Under the pieces are notes generated by a model. It ran no database searches and had not been told where the DNA came from. It saw only the letters and a list, made by a program, of their open reading frames with translations. The translations under genes were made by a program, and so were the position numbers. This document shows positions 26,457-34,720 of a DNA stretch of 64,000 nt, piece after piece. The DNA comes from Streptomyces cellulosae (GTDB lineage: Bacteria > Actinomycetota > Actinomycetes > Streptomycetales > Streptomycetaceae), in assembly GCA_014655195.1 (NCBI GenBank), contig BNBH01000031.1, positions 11,326 through 75,325 on the forward strand, in the 5' to 3' direction. The first letter of the stretch is position 1; every line of letters starts with the position of its first letter.

Positions 26457-26470
26457 TAAGCGGTCGCTCA
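26457..26470. promoter_or_regulatory. TetR-type operator downstream of the promoter
   Basis: TAAGCGGTCGCTCA fits the dyad TRAGCGNNCGCTYA, a form seen with TetR-family regulators of lipid metabolism genes in actinobacteria. It lies about 12-25 bp after the expected transcription start, so a bound repressor would block elongation or promoter clearance. No TetR gene is in the window. Confidence 0.6.
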
Positions 26471-26522
26471 CCGATTCGAGCCGGCCGCAGGAGCCGCATC
26501 CCAAGGGCGAGGAGAAGCAGCA

Positions 26523-27284
26523 ATGTCCACCACTGAGCAGCGGGTCGCGGTCGTCACCGGCGCCGCGCGCGGCATCGGCGCCGCCACCGCCGTACGACTG
26601 GCCGCCGAGGGCCGCGCGGTCGCCGTGCTGGACCTCGACGAGGCCGCCTGCAAGGACACCGTCGAGAAGATCACCGCCGCTGGCGGCAAGGCGATCGCGG
26701 TCGGCTGCGACGTCTCCGACGAGGCGCAGGTCGAGGCGGCCGTCGCGCGCGTTGCCGAGGAACTCGGCGCGCCGACGATCCTGGTCAACAACGCGGGCGT
26801 CCTGCGCGACAACCTGCTGTTCAAGATGAGCGTCTCCGACTGGGACACCGTCATGAACGTACACCTGCGCGGCGCCTTCCTGATGTCGAAGGCCTGTCAG
26901 AAGCACATGGTGGACGCCGGCTTCGGCCGCATCGTCAACCTGTCGTCCTCCTCCGCGCTCGGCAACCGCGGCCAGGTCAACTACTCCGCCGCCAAGGCCG
27001 GTCTCCAGGGCTTCACCAAGACCCTCGCCAAGGAGCTCGGCAAGTTCGGCGTCACCGCCAACGCCGTCGCCCCCGGCTTCATCGCCACCGAGATGACCAA
27101 GGCCACCGCCGACCGTGTCGGCATGGGCTTCGAGGACTTCAAGGCCGCCGCCGCCACCCAGATCCCCGTCGCCCGCGTCGGCGAGCCCGCGGACGTCGCC
27201 AACGCCATCGCCTTCTTCACCGCGGACGCGGCAGGCTTCGTCTCCGGCCAGGTGCTGTACGTGGCCGGCGGACCGCTCGACTAA
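26523..27284 (+). CDS. fabG: 3-oxoacyl-ACP reductase-type SDR
   Basis: A 253-residue classical short-chain dehydrogenase. The NAD(P) motif is TGAARGIG (residues 12-19), with NNAG (about 87-90), the catalytic Ser in VNLSSSSALGN, and YSAAK (Tyr and Lys) at about 157-161. The IATEMT and final GGPLD are typical of FabG-like enzymes. It probably reduces a 3-oxoacyl thioester, but a secondary role (polyhydroxyalkanoate or fatty-acid degradation) is as likely as fatty-acid synthesis, since a TetR-type operator controls it. First gene of a two-SDR operon (11-bp gap to the next). Confidence 0.88.
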   Translation: MSTTEQRVAVVTGAARGIGAATAVRLAAEGRAVAVLDLDEAACKDTVEKITAAGGKAIAVGCDVSDEAQVEAAVARVAEELGAPTILVNNAGVLRDNLLFKMSVSDWDTVMNVHLRGAFLMSKACQKHMVDAGFGRIVNLSSSSALGNRGQVNYSAAKAGLQGFTKTLAKELGKFGVTANAVAPGFIATEMTKATADRVGMGFEDFKAAAATQIPVARVGEPADVANAIAFFTADAAGFVSGQVLYVAGGPLD

Positions 27285-27295
27285 AGGACCCGGAC

Positions 27296-28054
27296 ATGAC
27301 GACAGTGGAACCCACCGGCAAGGTCGCCCTGATCACGGGCGCCAGCCGCGGCATCGGCTACGGCGTCGCGGAGGCGCTGGTCGCCCGCGGCGACCGGGTC
27401 TGCATCACCGGACGCAACGAGGACGCCCTGAAGGAGGCTGTGGAGCAGCTCGGCGCCGACCGGGCGATCTACGTGGCCGGCAAGGCGCACGACGAGGCCC
27501 ACCAGGCGCTCGCCGTCGAGCGTGTCATGGAGGCCTTCGGCCGGGTCGACCACCTGGTCAACAACGCGGGCACCAACCCGGTGTTCGGCCCCGTCGCCGA
27601 CCTCGACCTGAACGTGGCGCGCAAGGTCTTCGAGACCAACGTGATCTCGGCGCTGGGCTTCGCCCAGAAGACCTGGCACGCCTGGCAGAAGGACAACGGC
27701 GGCACGATCGTCAACATCGCCTCCGTCGCGGGCGTCGCCCCCTCGCCCTTCATCGCCGCGTACGGCGTCAGCAAGGCCGCGCTGATCAACCTCACCCAGC
27801 AGCTGGCGCACGAGTTCGCGCCGAAGGTGCGGGTCAACTCCATCTCCCCGGCCGTGGTGAAGACCAAGTTCGCCCAGGCGCTGTACGAGGGCCGCGAGGA
27901 GGAGGCAGCCGCGTCCTACCCGCTCGGCCGGCTCGGCGTGCCGTCCGACATCGGCGGCGCGACCGCGTTCCTCACCTCGGAGCAGTCGGCCTGGGTCACC
28001 GGCCAGAACCTGGTCGTCGACGGCGGCATCTTCCTCAACGCCGGCGTCGGCTGA
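27296..28054 (+). CDS. Short-chain dehydrogenase/reductase
   Basis: A 252-residue classical SDR: TGASRGIGYG for the cofactor, NNAGTNPVFG, catalytic Ser in VNIASVAGVAPSPF, Y-x-x-x-K in YGVSKAAL and the closing DGGIFLNAG. AAAGGA precedes ATG 27296 by 7 nt. It follows the fabG-like gene by 11 bp and is surely co-transcribed from the 26410 promoter. Substrate unknown; pairing of two distinct SDRs suggests successive steps or alternative substrates in acyl or alcohol metabolism. Confidence 0.9.
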   Translation: MTTVEPTGKVALITGASRGIGYGVAEALVARGDRVCITGRNEDALKEAVEQLGADRAIYVAGKAHDEAHQALAVERVMEAFGRVDHLVNNAGTNPVFGPVADLDLNVARKVFETNVISALGFAQKTWHAWQKDNGGTIVNIASVAGVAPSPFIAAYGVSKAALINLTQQLAHEFAPKVRVNSISPAVVKTKFAQALYEGREEEAAASYPLGRLGVPSDIGGATAFLTSEQSAWVTGQNLVVDGGIFLNAGVG

Positions 28055-28156
28055 CCCGTACATCCGGATGCGCGGGCGTACGCCCGGATCGGTGCGCCCG
28101 CCTTCGTACGCCCGGATCCGCGCACCACGCGTGCGCACCGGTCACCACCGCCCCGT

Positions 28157-28196
28157 CCGCCACGGACGCCGTTGACGAAAACGGCGTCCGTGGCGG
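28157..28196 (+). terminator. Strong terminator of the SDR operon
   Basis: Perfect 17-bp stem (CCGCCACGGACGCCGTT and its complement) with loop GACGAA. Upstream, 28060-28110 holds two imperfect copies of TACGCCCGGAT. Confidence 0.92.
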
Positions 28197-28333
28197 CGAT
28201 GTGGGCACGAAACGCCCCTGACAACGTAGTCATCCGCCAGTTGATCTCACGGCCCGTTCCCAGGAGGGTCAGCCGGTGTGTCACTGCGGTATCGTTCGCC
28301 GACCCTTGGTATGGCAGATCGAGGAGCGTGCGC

Positions 28334-29920
28334 GTGTTCAACCGGAATCGGTGCCTGCGGCGGGTGGCGGCCATCGCGTCCATATCGTCCCTGCTGACCG
28401 GATGCGGAGTTCTGTCGTCCGACAGCCCTGAGGACGAGGGCCCCATCGTCGTGGGAACCACCAGCTCGCCGAGCACGCTGGATCCTGCCGCGTCCTGGGA
28501 CAGCTCCTGGGAGCTGTTCCGCAACATCTACCAGACACTGCTGAGTTACCCGATCGGCGCGACGACCCCGCAGCCGGACGCGGCGGAGAACTGCGAGTTC
28601 TCCGACACCTCCAACCAGGTGTTCCGCTGCGAGCTGCGCGAGGGCCTCACCTTCTCCGACGGCGGCACACTGGACGCGAAGGCGGTCAAGCACTCGATCG
28701 ACCGCATCCGACAGATCAACGTCAACGGCGGTCCCGCCGGTCTGCTGGGCAGCCTCGAGCGGGTCCAGGCGCCCAGCGAGCGCGAGGTGGTCTTCTACCT
28801 CAACAAGCCCGACGCCACCTTCCCGTTCGTGCTCGCGACCCCCGCGATGTCGATCGTCGACCCCGACTCCTACCCCGCCGGAACGCTCCGCGAGGACAAG
28901 AGCGTCGTCGGATCGGGCCCGTACACCCTCCAGTCGTACGAGGAGGGCAAGGAGGCCCGGCTGGTCCGCAACGACAAGTACAAGGGGTACGCCGAGCGGA
29001 AGAACGACGCGGTCACCATCCGCTACTACCAGGACTCCGGCGAGATGGTCCAGGCGCTGCGCGACAAGCGCATCGACCTCACCTACCGCGGTCTGGCCGC
29101 CGGCGACATCGTCGAGCTGCAGGGCAGGACCTCCAAGGAGGAGGAGATCCAGCTCATCGACGGCACCGGCACCGACATCAACTACCTGGTGTTCAACCCG
29201 AAGGACCCGTGGGCCGGCAAGAAGGCCGTGCGCCAGGCCATCGCGCAGCTCGTCGACCGCGCCGCCATCGCGCACAAGGTCTACAAGGACACCGTCGACC
29301 CGCTGTACTCGATGGTCCCCAAAGGCCTGACCGGACACACCACCGGCTTCTTCGACGACTTCGGCGAGCCCGACGCCGGCAAGGCCGAGGAGATCCTCCG
29401 CGACGCCGGCATCACCGAGAAGGTGCCGCTCACCCTCTGGTACACCTCGGACCGCTACGGCTCCGAGACCGCCCTGGAGTTCAAGGAGCTCGAGCGGCAG
29501 CTGGAGACGTCCGGGCTGTTCGACGTCACGCTGAAGAGCCGCCCTTGGAAGACCTACGTCGAGGGCTACCAGAAGGGCGAGTACCCGGTGTTCGGCCGCG
29601 GCTGGTTCCCCGACTTCCCGGACGCCGACAACTTCATCGCCCCGTTCGTCGGCAAGCAGAACGCGCTCGGCACGCCGTACGAGAACAAGAAGATCGTCAA
29701 CGACCTGCTGCCCAGCTCCCGCCGCGAGAGCGACCGGGGCAACGTGGTGAAGCAGTTCGAGGAGGCCCAGCAGCTCCTCGTGAACGACGCCCGGCTGCTC
29801 CCGCTGTGGCAGGGCCGGCAGTACGTGGCGGCGAGCCGGGAGATCTCGGGCGCCGAACGCGCCCTGGACCCCTCCACGATCATGATGATGTGGCAGCTCT
29901 ACCGGAAGACGAGCTGGTAG
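28334..29920 (+). CDS. Peptide-type ABC transporter solute-binding lipoprotein
   Basis: A 528-residue binding protein of family 5 (dipeptide/oligopeptide/nickel type). The signal peptide ends in lipobox LTGC (residues about 21-24). The mature part shows VVGTTSSPSTLDPAASWDSSWELFRNIYQTLLSYP, FRCELREGLTFSDGGTLDAKAVKHSIDRI, GSGPYTLQSYEEGKEARLVRN and FGRGWFPDFPDADNFIAPF, all characteristic. No permease or ATPase genes accompany it, so it must share a transporter encoded elsewhere or act as a sensor. GTG 28334 lies 7 nt after GAGGAG. A perfect hairpin follows the stop codon. Confidence 0.93.
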   Translation: MFNRNRCLRRVAAIASISSLLTGCGVLSSDSPEDEGPIVVGTTSSPSTLDPAASWDSSWELFRNIYQTLLSYPIGATTPQPDAAENCEFSDTSNQVFRCELREGLTFSDGGTLDAKAVKHSIDRIRQINVNGGPAGLLGSLERVQAPSEREVVFYLNKPDATFPFVLATPAMSIVDPDSYPAGTLREDKSVVGSGPYTLQSYEEGKEARLVRNDKYKGYAERKNDAVTIRYYQDSGEMVQALRDKRIDLTYRGLAAGDIVELQGRTSKEEEIQLIDGTGTDINYLVFNPKDPWAGKKAVRQAIAQLVDRAAIAHKVYKDTVDPLYSMVPKGLTGHTTGFFDDFGEPDAGKAEEILRDAGITEKVPLTLWYTSDRYGSETALEFKELERQLETSGLFDVTLKSRPWKTYVEGYQKGEYPVFGRGWFPDFPDADNFIAPFVGKQNALGTPYENKKIVNDLLPSSRRESDRGNVVKQFEEAQQLLVNDARLLPLWQGRQYVAASREISGAERALDPSTIMMMWQLYRKTSW

Positions 29921-29928
29921 AGCGCGCG

Positions 29929-29954
29929 GACAGCCGGCCGCGAGGCCGGCTGTC
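29929..29954 (+). terminator. Terminator after the binding-protein gene
   Basis: Perfect 11-bp stem GACAGCCGGCC / GGCCGGCTGTC with a GCGA tetraloop, 9 bp after the stop codon. Confidence 0.88.
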
Positions 29955-30011
29955 AGTGGTCGCCGGTAGGTTCGGAGAACCGGAAACGACCAAGTGAGCA
30001 AGGGAATCGAC

Positions 30012-30695
30012 GTGACCGACATCGCCATGCTGCCCGAGTCCTGGCGCGGGGTTCTGGGTGACGAGCTGCAGCAGCCCTACTTCAAGGAGCTGACCGAGTT
30101 CGTCGAGGAGGAGCGGGCGCGCGGTCCCGTCTACCCGCCCCGCGAGGAGGTCTTCGCGGCCCTGGAGGCGACGCCGTACGACGAGGTGAAGGTCCTGGTG
30201 CTCGGCCAGGACCCGTACCACGGGGAGGGCCAGGGGCACGGGCTGTGCTTCTCCGTCCGGCCCGGGGTGAAGATCCCGCCGTCCCTGCGGAACATCTACA
30301 AGGAGCTGCACGCCGACCTGGGCACGCCCGTCCCGGACAACGGCTATCTGATGCCGTGGGCCCGGCAGGGCGTGCTGCTGCTCAACGCGGTGCTGACGGT
30401 CCGCGCGGGCGAGGCCAACTCGCACAAGGGGCGGGGCTGGGAGCTGTTCACCGACGCGGTGATCCGCGCGGTGGCGAACCGTCCCGACCCGGCGGTCTTC
30501 GTGCTGTGGGGCAACTACGCGCAGAAGAAGCTGCCGCTGATCGACGAGAGCCGGCACGTGGTGGTGAAGGGGGCGCACCCCTCGCCGCTGTCCGCGAAGA
30601 AGTTCTTCGGCTCGCGGCCGTTCTCGCAGATCGACGAGGCGGTGGCGGCGCAGGGGCACCAGCCGATCGACTGGACCATCCCGAACCTGGGCTGA
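30012..30695 (+). CDS. ung: Uracil-DNA glycosylase
   Basis: A 227-residue family 1 uracil-DNA glycosylase, which removes uracil from DNA to start base excision repair. The catalytic loop GQDPYH (Asp at residue 67), the uracil-binding LLLNAVLTVRAGEANSHKGRGWE region and the DNA-intercalating HPSPLSAKKFFG loop are all present. Length is standard. GTG 30012 has AAGGGA 6 nt upstream; GTG 29994 is a poorer alternative. Monocistronic. Confidence 0.98.
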   Translation: MTDIAMLPESWRGVLGDELQQPYFKELTEFVEEERARGPVYPPREEVFAALEATPYDEVKVLVLGQDPYHGEGQGHGLCFSVRPGVKIPPSLRNIYKELHADLGTPVPDNGYLMPWARQGVLLLNAVLTVRAGEANSHKGRGWELFTDAVIRAVANRPDPAVFVLWGNYAQKKLPLIDESRHVVVKGAHPSPLSAKKFFGSRPFSQIDEAVAAQGHQPIDWTIPNLG

Positions 30696-30849
30696 TCCGC
30701 CCCGGCCGGTGACACCGGGGTACCGCGCCTTCGCACCCGACCGCACCCCGTATGTCGCGGGGGCGGCCTGCCTGTCCGGAATCGTCCCCGTCTGCGGTTA
30801 GCGTCGGGGACGACGGCGGGCGACAGCGGGTGACGGTGCGGAGGACGCG

Positions 30850-31359
30850 GTGACGGAGCGACAGGAACAGGCGGCGCCGGACGCCCTGCTCACCCGGATC
30901 GGCCAGGTCGTGATGCTGCACCACGCGGGGGACCGGGAGGAGGCCCGGCACCGCTTCCTCGGCCTGTGGGCGGAGATCGGCGAGCACGGCGACCCGCTGC
31001 ACCGCTGCACCCTCGCCCACTACCTCGCCGACACCCAGGACGACCCCGAGGACGAACTGGCCTGGGACCTGCGGGCGCTCACGGCGGCCGAGGAGGCCGG
31101 CGGCACCCCGGCCCACGACAACGCCCCGGCGGCGCGTGCCCTGTACCCGTCGCTGCATCTCAATCTGGCCGCCGACTACGTCCGCCTCGGCCGCCCCGAC
31201 GCCGCCCGCGCCCATCTGGACCGGGCCCGGGGCGCCGCCCGCACCCTCGCCGACGACCGCTACGGCGAGGGCGTACGGGCCGCGATCCGACGGCTGGAGG
31301 CGCGGCTGGGGGAGGACGGGATGCCGCCCGGGGGACAGGGACCGCCCCGGCAGAGGTGA
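30850..31359 (+). CDS. Hypothetical TPR-like protein
   Basis: A 169-residue helical protein. Segments such as IGQVVMLHHAGDREEARHRFLGLWAEIG and LYPSLHLNLAADYVRLGRPDAARAHLDRARGAARTL have tetratricopeptide-like spacing (A-x-x-x-Y/G-x-x-x-A), so a small helical-repeat scaffold is likely. Such proteins are frequent in Streptomyces with no assigned function. GTG 30850 is preceded by GGAGGA. No signal peptide. The next gene is convergent, 13 bp away. Confidence 0.75.
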   Translation: MTERQEQAAPDALLTRIGQVVMLHHAGDREEARHRFLGLWAEIGEHGDPLHRCTLAHYLADTQDDPEDELAWDLRALTAAEEAGGTPAHDNAPAARALYPSLHLNLAADYVRLGRPDAARAHLDRARGAARTLADDRYGEGVRAAIRRLEARLGEDGMPPGGQGPPRQR

Positions 31360-31372
31360 GGCGGGGCGCGGC

Positions 31373-31879
31373 TCAGCGGCCGTAGGTGTCCCGGCAGATG
31401 TGCGCCTGCGGGCTGTCCGCCGGCCAGCCTCCGTACTCCCTGCCCAGAGCGCAGACGTCCGAGCCGCCGGAGGTGCCCCCGGGCAGGGACCCGCCGCCGC
31501 CCGGGAGCTGGGCCGGCGGACGCGGCGCCGGTGCGCGCCGGGTCGGCTGCGACCGCTCAGGGCCGCGGGGCTGCTGAATGCGCGGCGCCTGCCCGTTGCG
31601 CGCGTCGGAGGGCACGTCCCTCTTCGGCGGCTCGGTCTTCGGGGTGGGCCGCTTCGACGGCGACGCCTCGGGGGAGTCGGCCGGAACCCGCTGCAGGGCC
31701 TCGCGGGCCGGGGCCTGCACGACCGGCGAGGCGTCGCGCCCCGCCGCCTCGTGCCCGGCACCCGGCGGCGGCGCGGTCGCCGGGCCCGGTGCGAGGGGAC
31801 GCTGGACCGTCACACAGCCCGAGAGGGCGGCGACCGCCACGGTCACCAGAAGCGTTGCTGTGGTCGTCGTTCGCTGCAC
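31373..31879 (-). CDS. Hypothetical proline-rich lipoprotein
   Basis: A 168-residue exported lipoprotein. The N-terminus TTTTATLLVTVAVAALSGC is a lipoprotein signal with lipobox LSGC. Residues 25-130 are a disordered Pro/Ala/Arg-rich stretch. The last 30 residues are folded and contain two cysteines: GSDVCALGREYGGWPADSPQAHICRDTYG, a short motif seen at the end of other streptomycete secreted proteins. Function unknown. GTG 31879 has only a weak G-rich ribosome binding site. Confidence 0.75.
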   Translation of the reverse strand: MQRTTTTATLLVTVAVAALSGCVTVQRPLAPGPATAPPPGAGHEAAGRDASPVVQAPAREALQRVPADSPEASPSKRPTPKTEPPKRDVPSDARNGQAPRIQQPRGPERSQPTRRAPAPRPPAQLPGGGGSLPGGTSGGSDVCALGREYGGWPADSPQAHICRDTYGR

Positions 31880-31992
31880 CCCCGCCACTTTGCTGGCTCG
31901 GCCCGCCGGCCGGTGGACGGACAGGCACGACGGTCCCCCGCACGGGTGATGTCCGCCCACCTTCGAGGGCCCCGCCGGTGCGGCGGGTGACG

Positions 31993-32505
31993 TCACTCGC
32001 CGGTGGCGCCGTCGATCGCCTCCCGGATCAGGTCCGCGTGTCCGTTGTGCCGTGCGTACTCCTCGATCATGTGCGTGTGGATCCAGCGCAGGGAGCACGG
32101 CTCGGCGTGCGAGTGATGCCGGTTCCGGGAGCGCTCGTCGAGGGAGTGGCCGGCCGCGTTGCGCCGGGCGGCCGCGATCTCCGCCTGCCAGGTCTCGTAG
32201 GCGTCCTTCCAGGTGTCCGCCTCGCCGGGGTGGAACTCCCCGTCCGGGTCGTGCTCCCCGAAGTAGATCGGCGGCGCGTCCTCACCGGCGAACACCCGCC
32301 GGAACCAGGAGCGTTCCACCTCCGCCATGTGCCGCACCAGCCCCATCAGCGACAACGCCGACGGCGCCACGGAGGCGGCCCGCAACTGCTCGTCGCTCAG
32401 CCCCTCGCACTTCCAGGCGAGCGTCGCGCGATGGTAGTCGAGCCACCCTTCGAGCATGGTCCGTTCGTCGGCGTTCTGCGGGGGTTCACTGCGCTGGGTC
32501 GTCAT
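31993..32505 (-). CDS. DinB-family protein (DUF664)
   Basis: A 170-residue four-helix-bundle protein of the DinB/YfiT superfamily. It begins MTTQRSEPPQNADERTMLEGWLDYHRATLAWKCEGLSDEQLR and carries three conserved histidines in the expected helices: GLVRHMAEVERSWF, then the C-terminal WIHTHMIEEYARHNGHADLIREAIDG. These histidines bind a metal in the family. Members include thiol-dependent transferases, such as mycothiol-dependent enzymes in actinobacteria, so a mycothiol-linked role is possible but unproven. AAGGA lies 8 nt before ATG 32505. Confidence 0.9.
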   Translation of the reverse strand: MTTQRSEPPQNADERTMLEGWLDYHRATLAWKCEGLSDEQLRAASVAPSALSLMGLVRHMAEVERSWFRRVFAGEDAPPIYFGEHDPDGEFHPGEADTWKDAYETWQAEIAAARRNAAGHSLDERSRNRHHSHAEPCSLRWIHTHMIEEYARHNGHADLIREAIDGATGE

Positions 32506-32622
32506 CCGGGCATCCTTTCCTGCTGACGTGGGCGTCACACCAGGGCTTGTACGGTGCCGCTGTGTCGCGGGGGCGCCGAATCCGCGTGCGTGGGCCGCCT
32601 CGCCCCGAGGACACTGCGGCGC

Positions 32623-33483
32623 ATGAGCCGTGGCATCCTCCGGGCATCGCAGGAACGGGCCCTCGCGCATGTGGCCCGGCTGTCGTCCGGCCCGCCCCTG
32701 AACCGGGACCTGCGGGTGACCCTCAATTTCCATCCCGACCGCGTCTCCCGGGGCAGGCCGATCCTCCGCTCCCTCGCCGACAGCGGTGTCTACGTCTCGC
32801 AGTTCGTCACCGGGACCGGCAACGGCGGCCTGACCGCCTACCCGGGCGGCGACCGGTGGCGGTGGGAGAGCAGGCTCTTCGGCGGCGCCTACGACCAGGC
32901 GCCCGCGTCCGAGCGGCCCGTCTACGGCGCCCTCGACCACCGGCGCCGTCCGGTCGGCGCGGCACCGCGGTTCGGCTCCTCCCACTTCCGGCTCACCGCG
33001 GCGGCCCTGGAACGGACCACGTTCTGCTACCCGGACAGCTGTCTCGACCCCTCGGACTTCGGCACCGCCGCGCACATGGCGCTCGTCGAACTCGCCCTCG
33101 CCGACCGGCGGGACGCCCTGGACGACTGCGTGGAGGCGCATGTGCACGGCCCGGTGCGTCTCGACCGGGACGTCGAGGCCCTGGTCCTCGACCCCTGCTA
33201 CCGGGGCACGGAAGTCGAGGACGCCGCCCGTCGGCTGTCCTGCCCCGTGGAATGGCACCCCGGATTCACGCTGACCGTCGAGGAGTTGCGTCGGCACCCC
33301 GGCTACCGGGGCCCGGAAACCGTGGAACTGGGCACGGAGATCGCTGTCGCCGGGGTGCTCGATCCACGCGTGGTCGGAGAGGCGGCCGCGACGGGACGGC
33401 ACGACCCGCAGGCGGTCAAGAAGGTGTGGCACTGCCTGGCGCGCTTCGGAGCGCCGGCTCCGTCCCCGGCATCCCCTCGATGA
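32623..33483 (+). CDS. DUF3626 domain protein
   Basis: A 286-residue protein of the DUF3626 family. Recognisable are LNFHPDRV near residue 35, FVTGTGNGGLTAYPGGDRWRWESRLFGGAYD, and the block GALDHRRRPVGAAPRFGSSHFRLTAAALERTTFCYPDSCLDPSDFGT, followed by EAHVHGPVRLDRDVEALVLDPCYRGTEVE. The fold resembles ADP-ribosyl-transferase-like toxins according to some annotations, but I cannot verify this. ATG 32623 has GAGGA about 12 nt upstream, so the start may be a little earlier. Confidence 0.82.
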   Translation: MSRGILRASQERALAHVARLSSGPPLNRDLRVTLNFHPDRVSRGRPILRSLADSGVYVSQFVTGTGNGGLTAYPGGDRWRWESRLFGGAYDQAPASERPVYGALDHRRRPVGAAPRFGSSHFRLTAAALERTTFCYPDSCLDPSDFGTAAHMALVELALADRRDALDDCVEAHVHGPVRLDRDVEALVLDPCYRGTEVEDAARRLSCPVEWHPGFTLTVEELRRHPGYRGPETVELGTEIAVAGVLDPRVVGEAAATGRHDPQAVKKVWHCLARFGAPAPSPASPR

Positions 33484-33814
33484 TCTCCCGCAGGTCCCTG
33501 CGGATGTCCGGGACCGACGGGATCTCGGAGTGTTACGGGCCCGCCAGGCAGGAGAAGAGGGGGCCGGCCGTTTCCCGCCGTGCGGTGCGGGCGGCCCGCC
33601 TCAACCTGATGACCGGCCGCGTCGGCCTCGCCGTACGGGACGCCGCGCCGGCCGTGCTGTCGAAGGCGGCGCCGTCGCTGTTCCTGCGCGGGTTCGACGG
33701 GGTCGCCGACCGGCGGCCGCCGGGGAGGCCCTCCGGTGCGGACCTGGACGGCTCCGGGGCACCCCGTATGCTCGCTGCGGACCACGGCAGGCGAGGACCA
33801 GAGGAGAACACACC
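33484..33814. other. Possible 3' gene remnant, otherwise empty
   Basis: About 330 bases before the Gfo/Idh gene. One plus-strand frame has protein-like content around 33570-33715 (RAARLNLMTGRVGLAVRDAAP, LFLRGFDGVA), resembling the C-terminal tail of an FAD-dependent monooxygenase, but without start or body. It may be the relic of a lost gene. A TATGCT hexamer near 33766 could serve the downstream gene. Confidence 0.4.
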
Positions 33815-34720
33815 GTGAAGGTCGGCTGCATCGGGCTCGGCGACATCGCGCAGAAGGCCTATCTTCCGGTGCTCGCCGTCCAGCCCGGCGTGGAGCTGCA
33901 TCTGCAGACCCGCACCCCGGCCACCCTGGCCCAGGTCGGCGACTTTCTCCATCTGCCGGCCGCGCAGCGCCACGCCGACCTCGACGCACTGATCGCCGCC
34001 GGCCTCGACGCGGCCTTCGTGCACGCCCCGACCGACGTCCACCCGCAGATCGTGACCCGGCTGCTCGAGGCGGGCGTGCCGACGTACGTCGACAAGCCGC
34101 TCGCCTACGAACTCGCCGACTCCGAGCGGCTGGTGGCGCTCGCCGAAGAGCGCGGCGTCAGCCTCGCCGTCGGCTTCAACCGCCGCTACGCCCCCGGCTA
34201 CGCGCAGTGCGCCGACCATCCGCGCGAGCTGATCATCATGCAGAAGAACCGGGTCGGGCTGCCCGAGGAACCGCGCCGGATGATCCTCGACGACTTCATC
34301 CACGTCGTGGACACCCTGCGCTTCCTGGTGCCCGGCCAGGTCGACGACGTGACCGTCCGCGCCCGCGCCGAGGACGGGCTGCTGCACCACGTGGTGCTCC
34401 AGCTCGCCGGCGACGGCTTCACCGCCCTCGGCGTGATGAACCGGCTCAGCGGTTCCACGGAGGAGATCCTCGAGGTGTCCGGCCAGGACACCAAGCGCCA
34501 GGTGGTCAACCTCGCCGAGGTGATCGACCACAAGGGCCAGCCGACCGTGCGGCGGCGCGGCGACTGGGTGCCGGTGTCCCGGCAGCGCGGCATCGAGCAG
34601 GTGACGCTCGCCTTCCTGGACGCGGTGCGCGCCGGGAAGACGCTCAGCGCCCGTGACGCACTGGCGACCCATGAGCTGTGCGAACGGGTGGTCCGAGCGG
34701 TCGACGAACGCCTCGCCTAA
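33815..34720 (+). CDS. Gfo/Idh/MocA family oxidoreductase
   Basis: A 301-residue NAD(P)-dependent oxidoreductase. The dinucleotide motif GCIGLGDIAQKAYLPVL opens the protein; VDKPLAYELADSERLVALAEERGVSLAVGFNRRYAPGY contains the E/D-K-P and G-F-N-R-R segments of the family. The C-terminal half is the usual alpha/beta substrate domain. Substrate (sugar, inositol or other) unknown. GTG 33815 lies 7 nt after GAGGAGA. Its final 77 bp overlap the convergent lnt gene. Confidence 0.9.
   Translation: MKVGCIGLGDIAQKAYLPVLAVQPGVELHLQTRTPATLAQVGDFLHLPAAQRHADLDALIAAGLDAAFVHAPTDVHPQIVTRLLEAGVPTYVDKPLAYELADSERLVALAEERGVSLAVGFNRRYAPGYAQCADHPRELIIMQKNRVGLPEEPRRMILDDFIHVVDTLRFLVPGQVDDVTVRARAEDGLLHHVVLQLAGDGFTALGVMNRLSGSTEEILEVSGQDTKRQVVNLAEVIDHKGQPTVRRRGDWVPVSRQRGIEQVTLAFLDAVRAGKTLSARDALATHELCERVVRAVDERLA

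Noticed and set aside
26523..28054. Part of a polyketide or other biosynthetic cluster
   Set aside because: Only two SDR genes under one promoter and terminator; no synthase, ACP or tailoring genes around.
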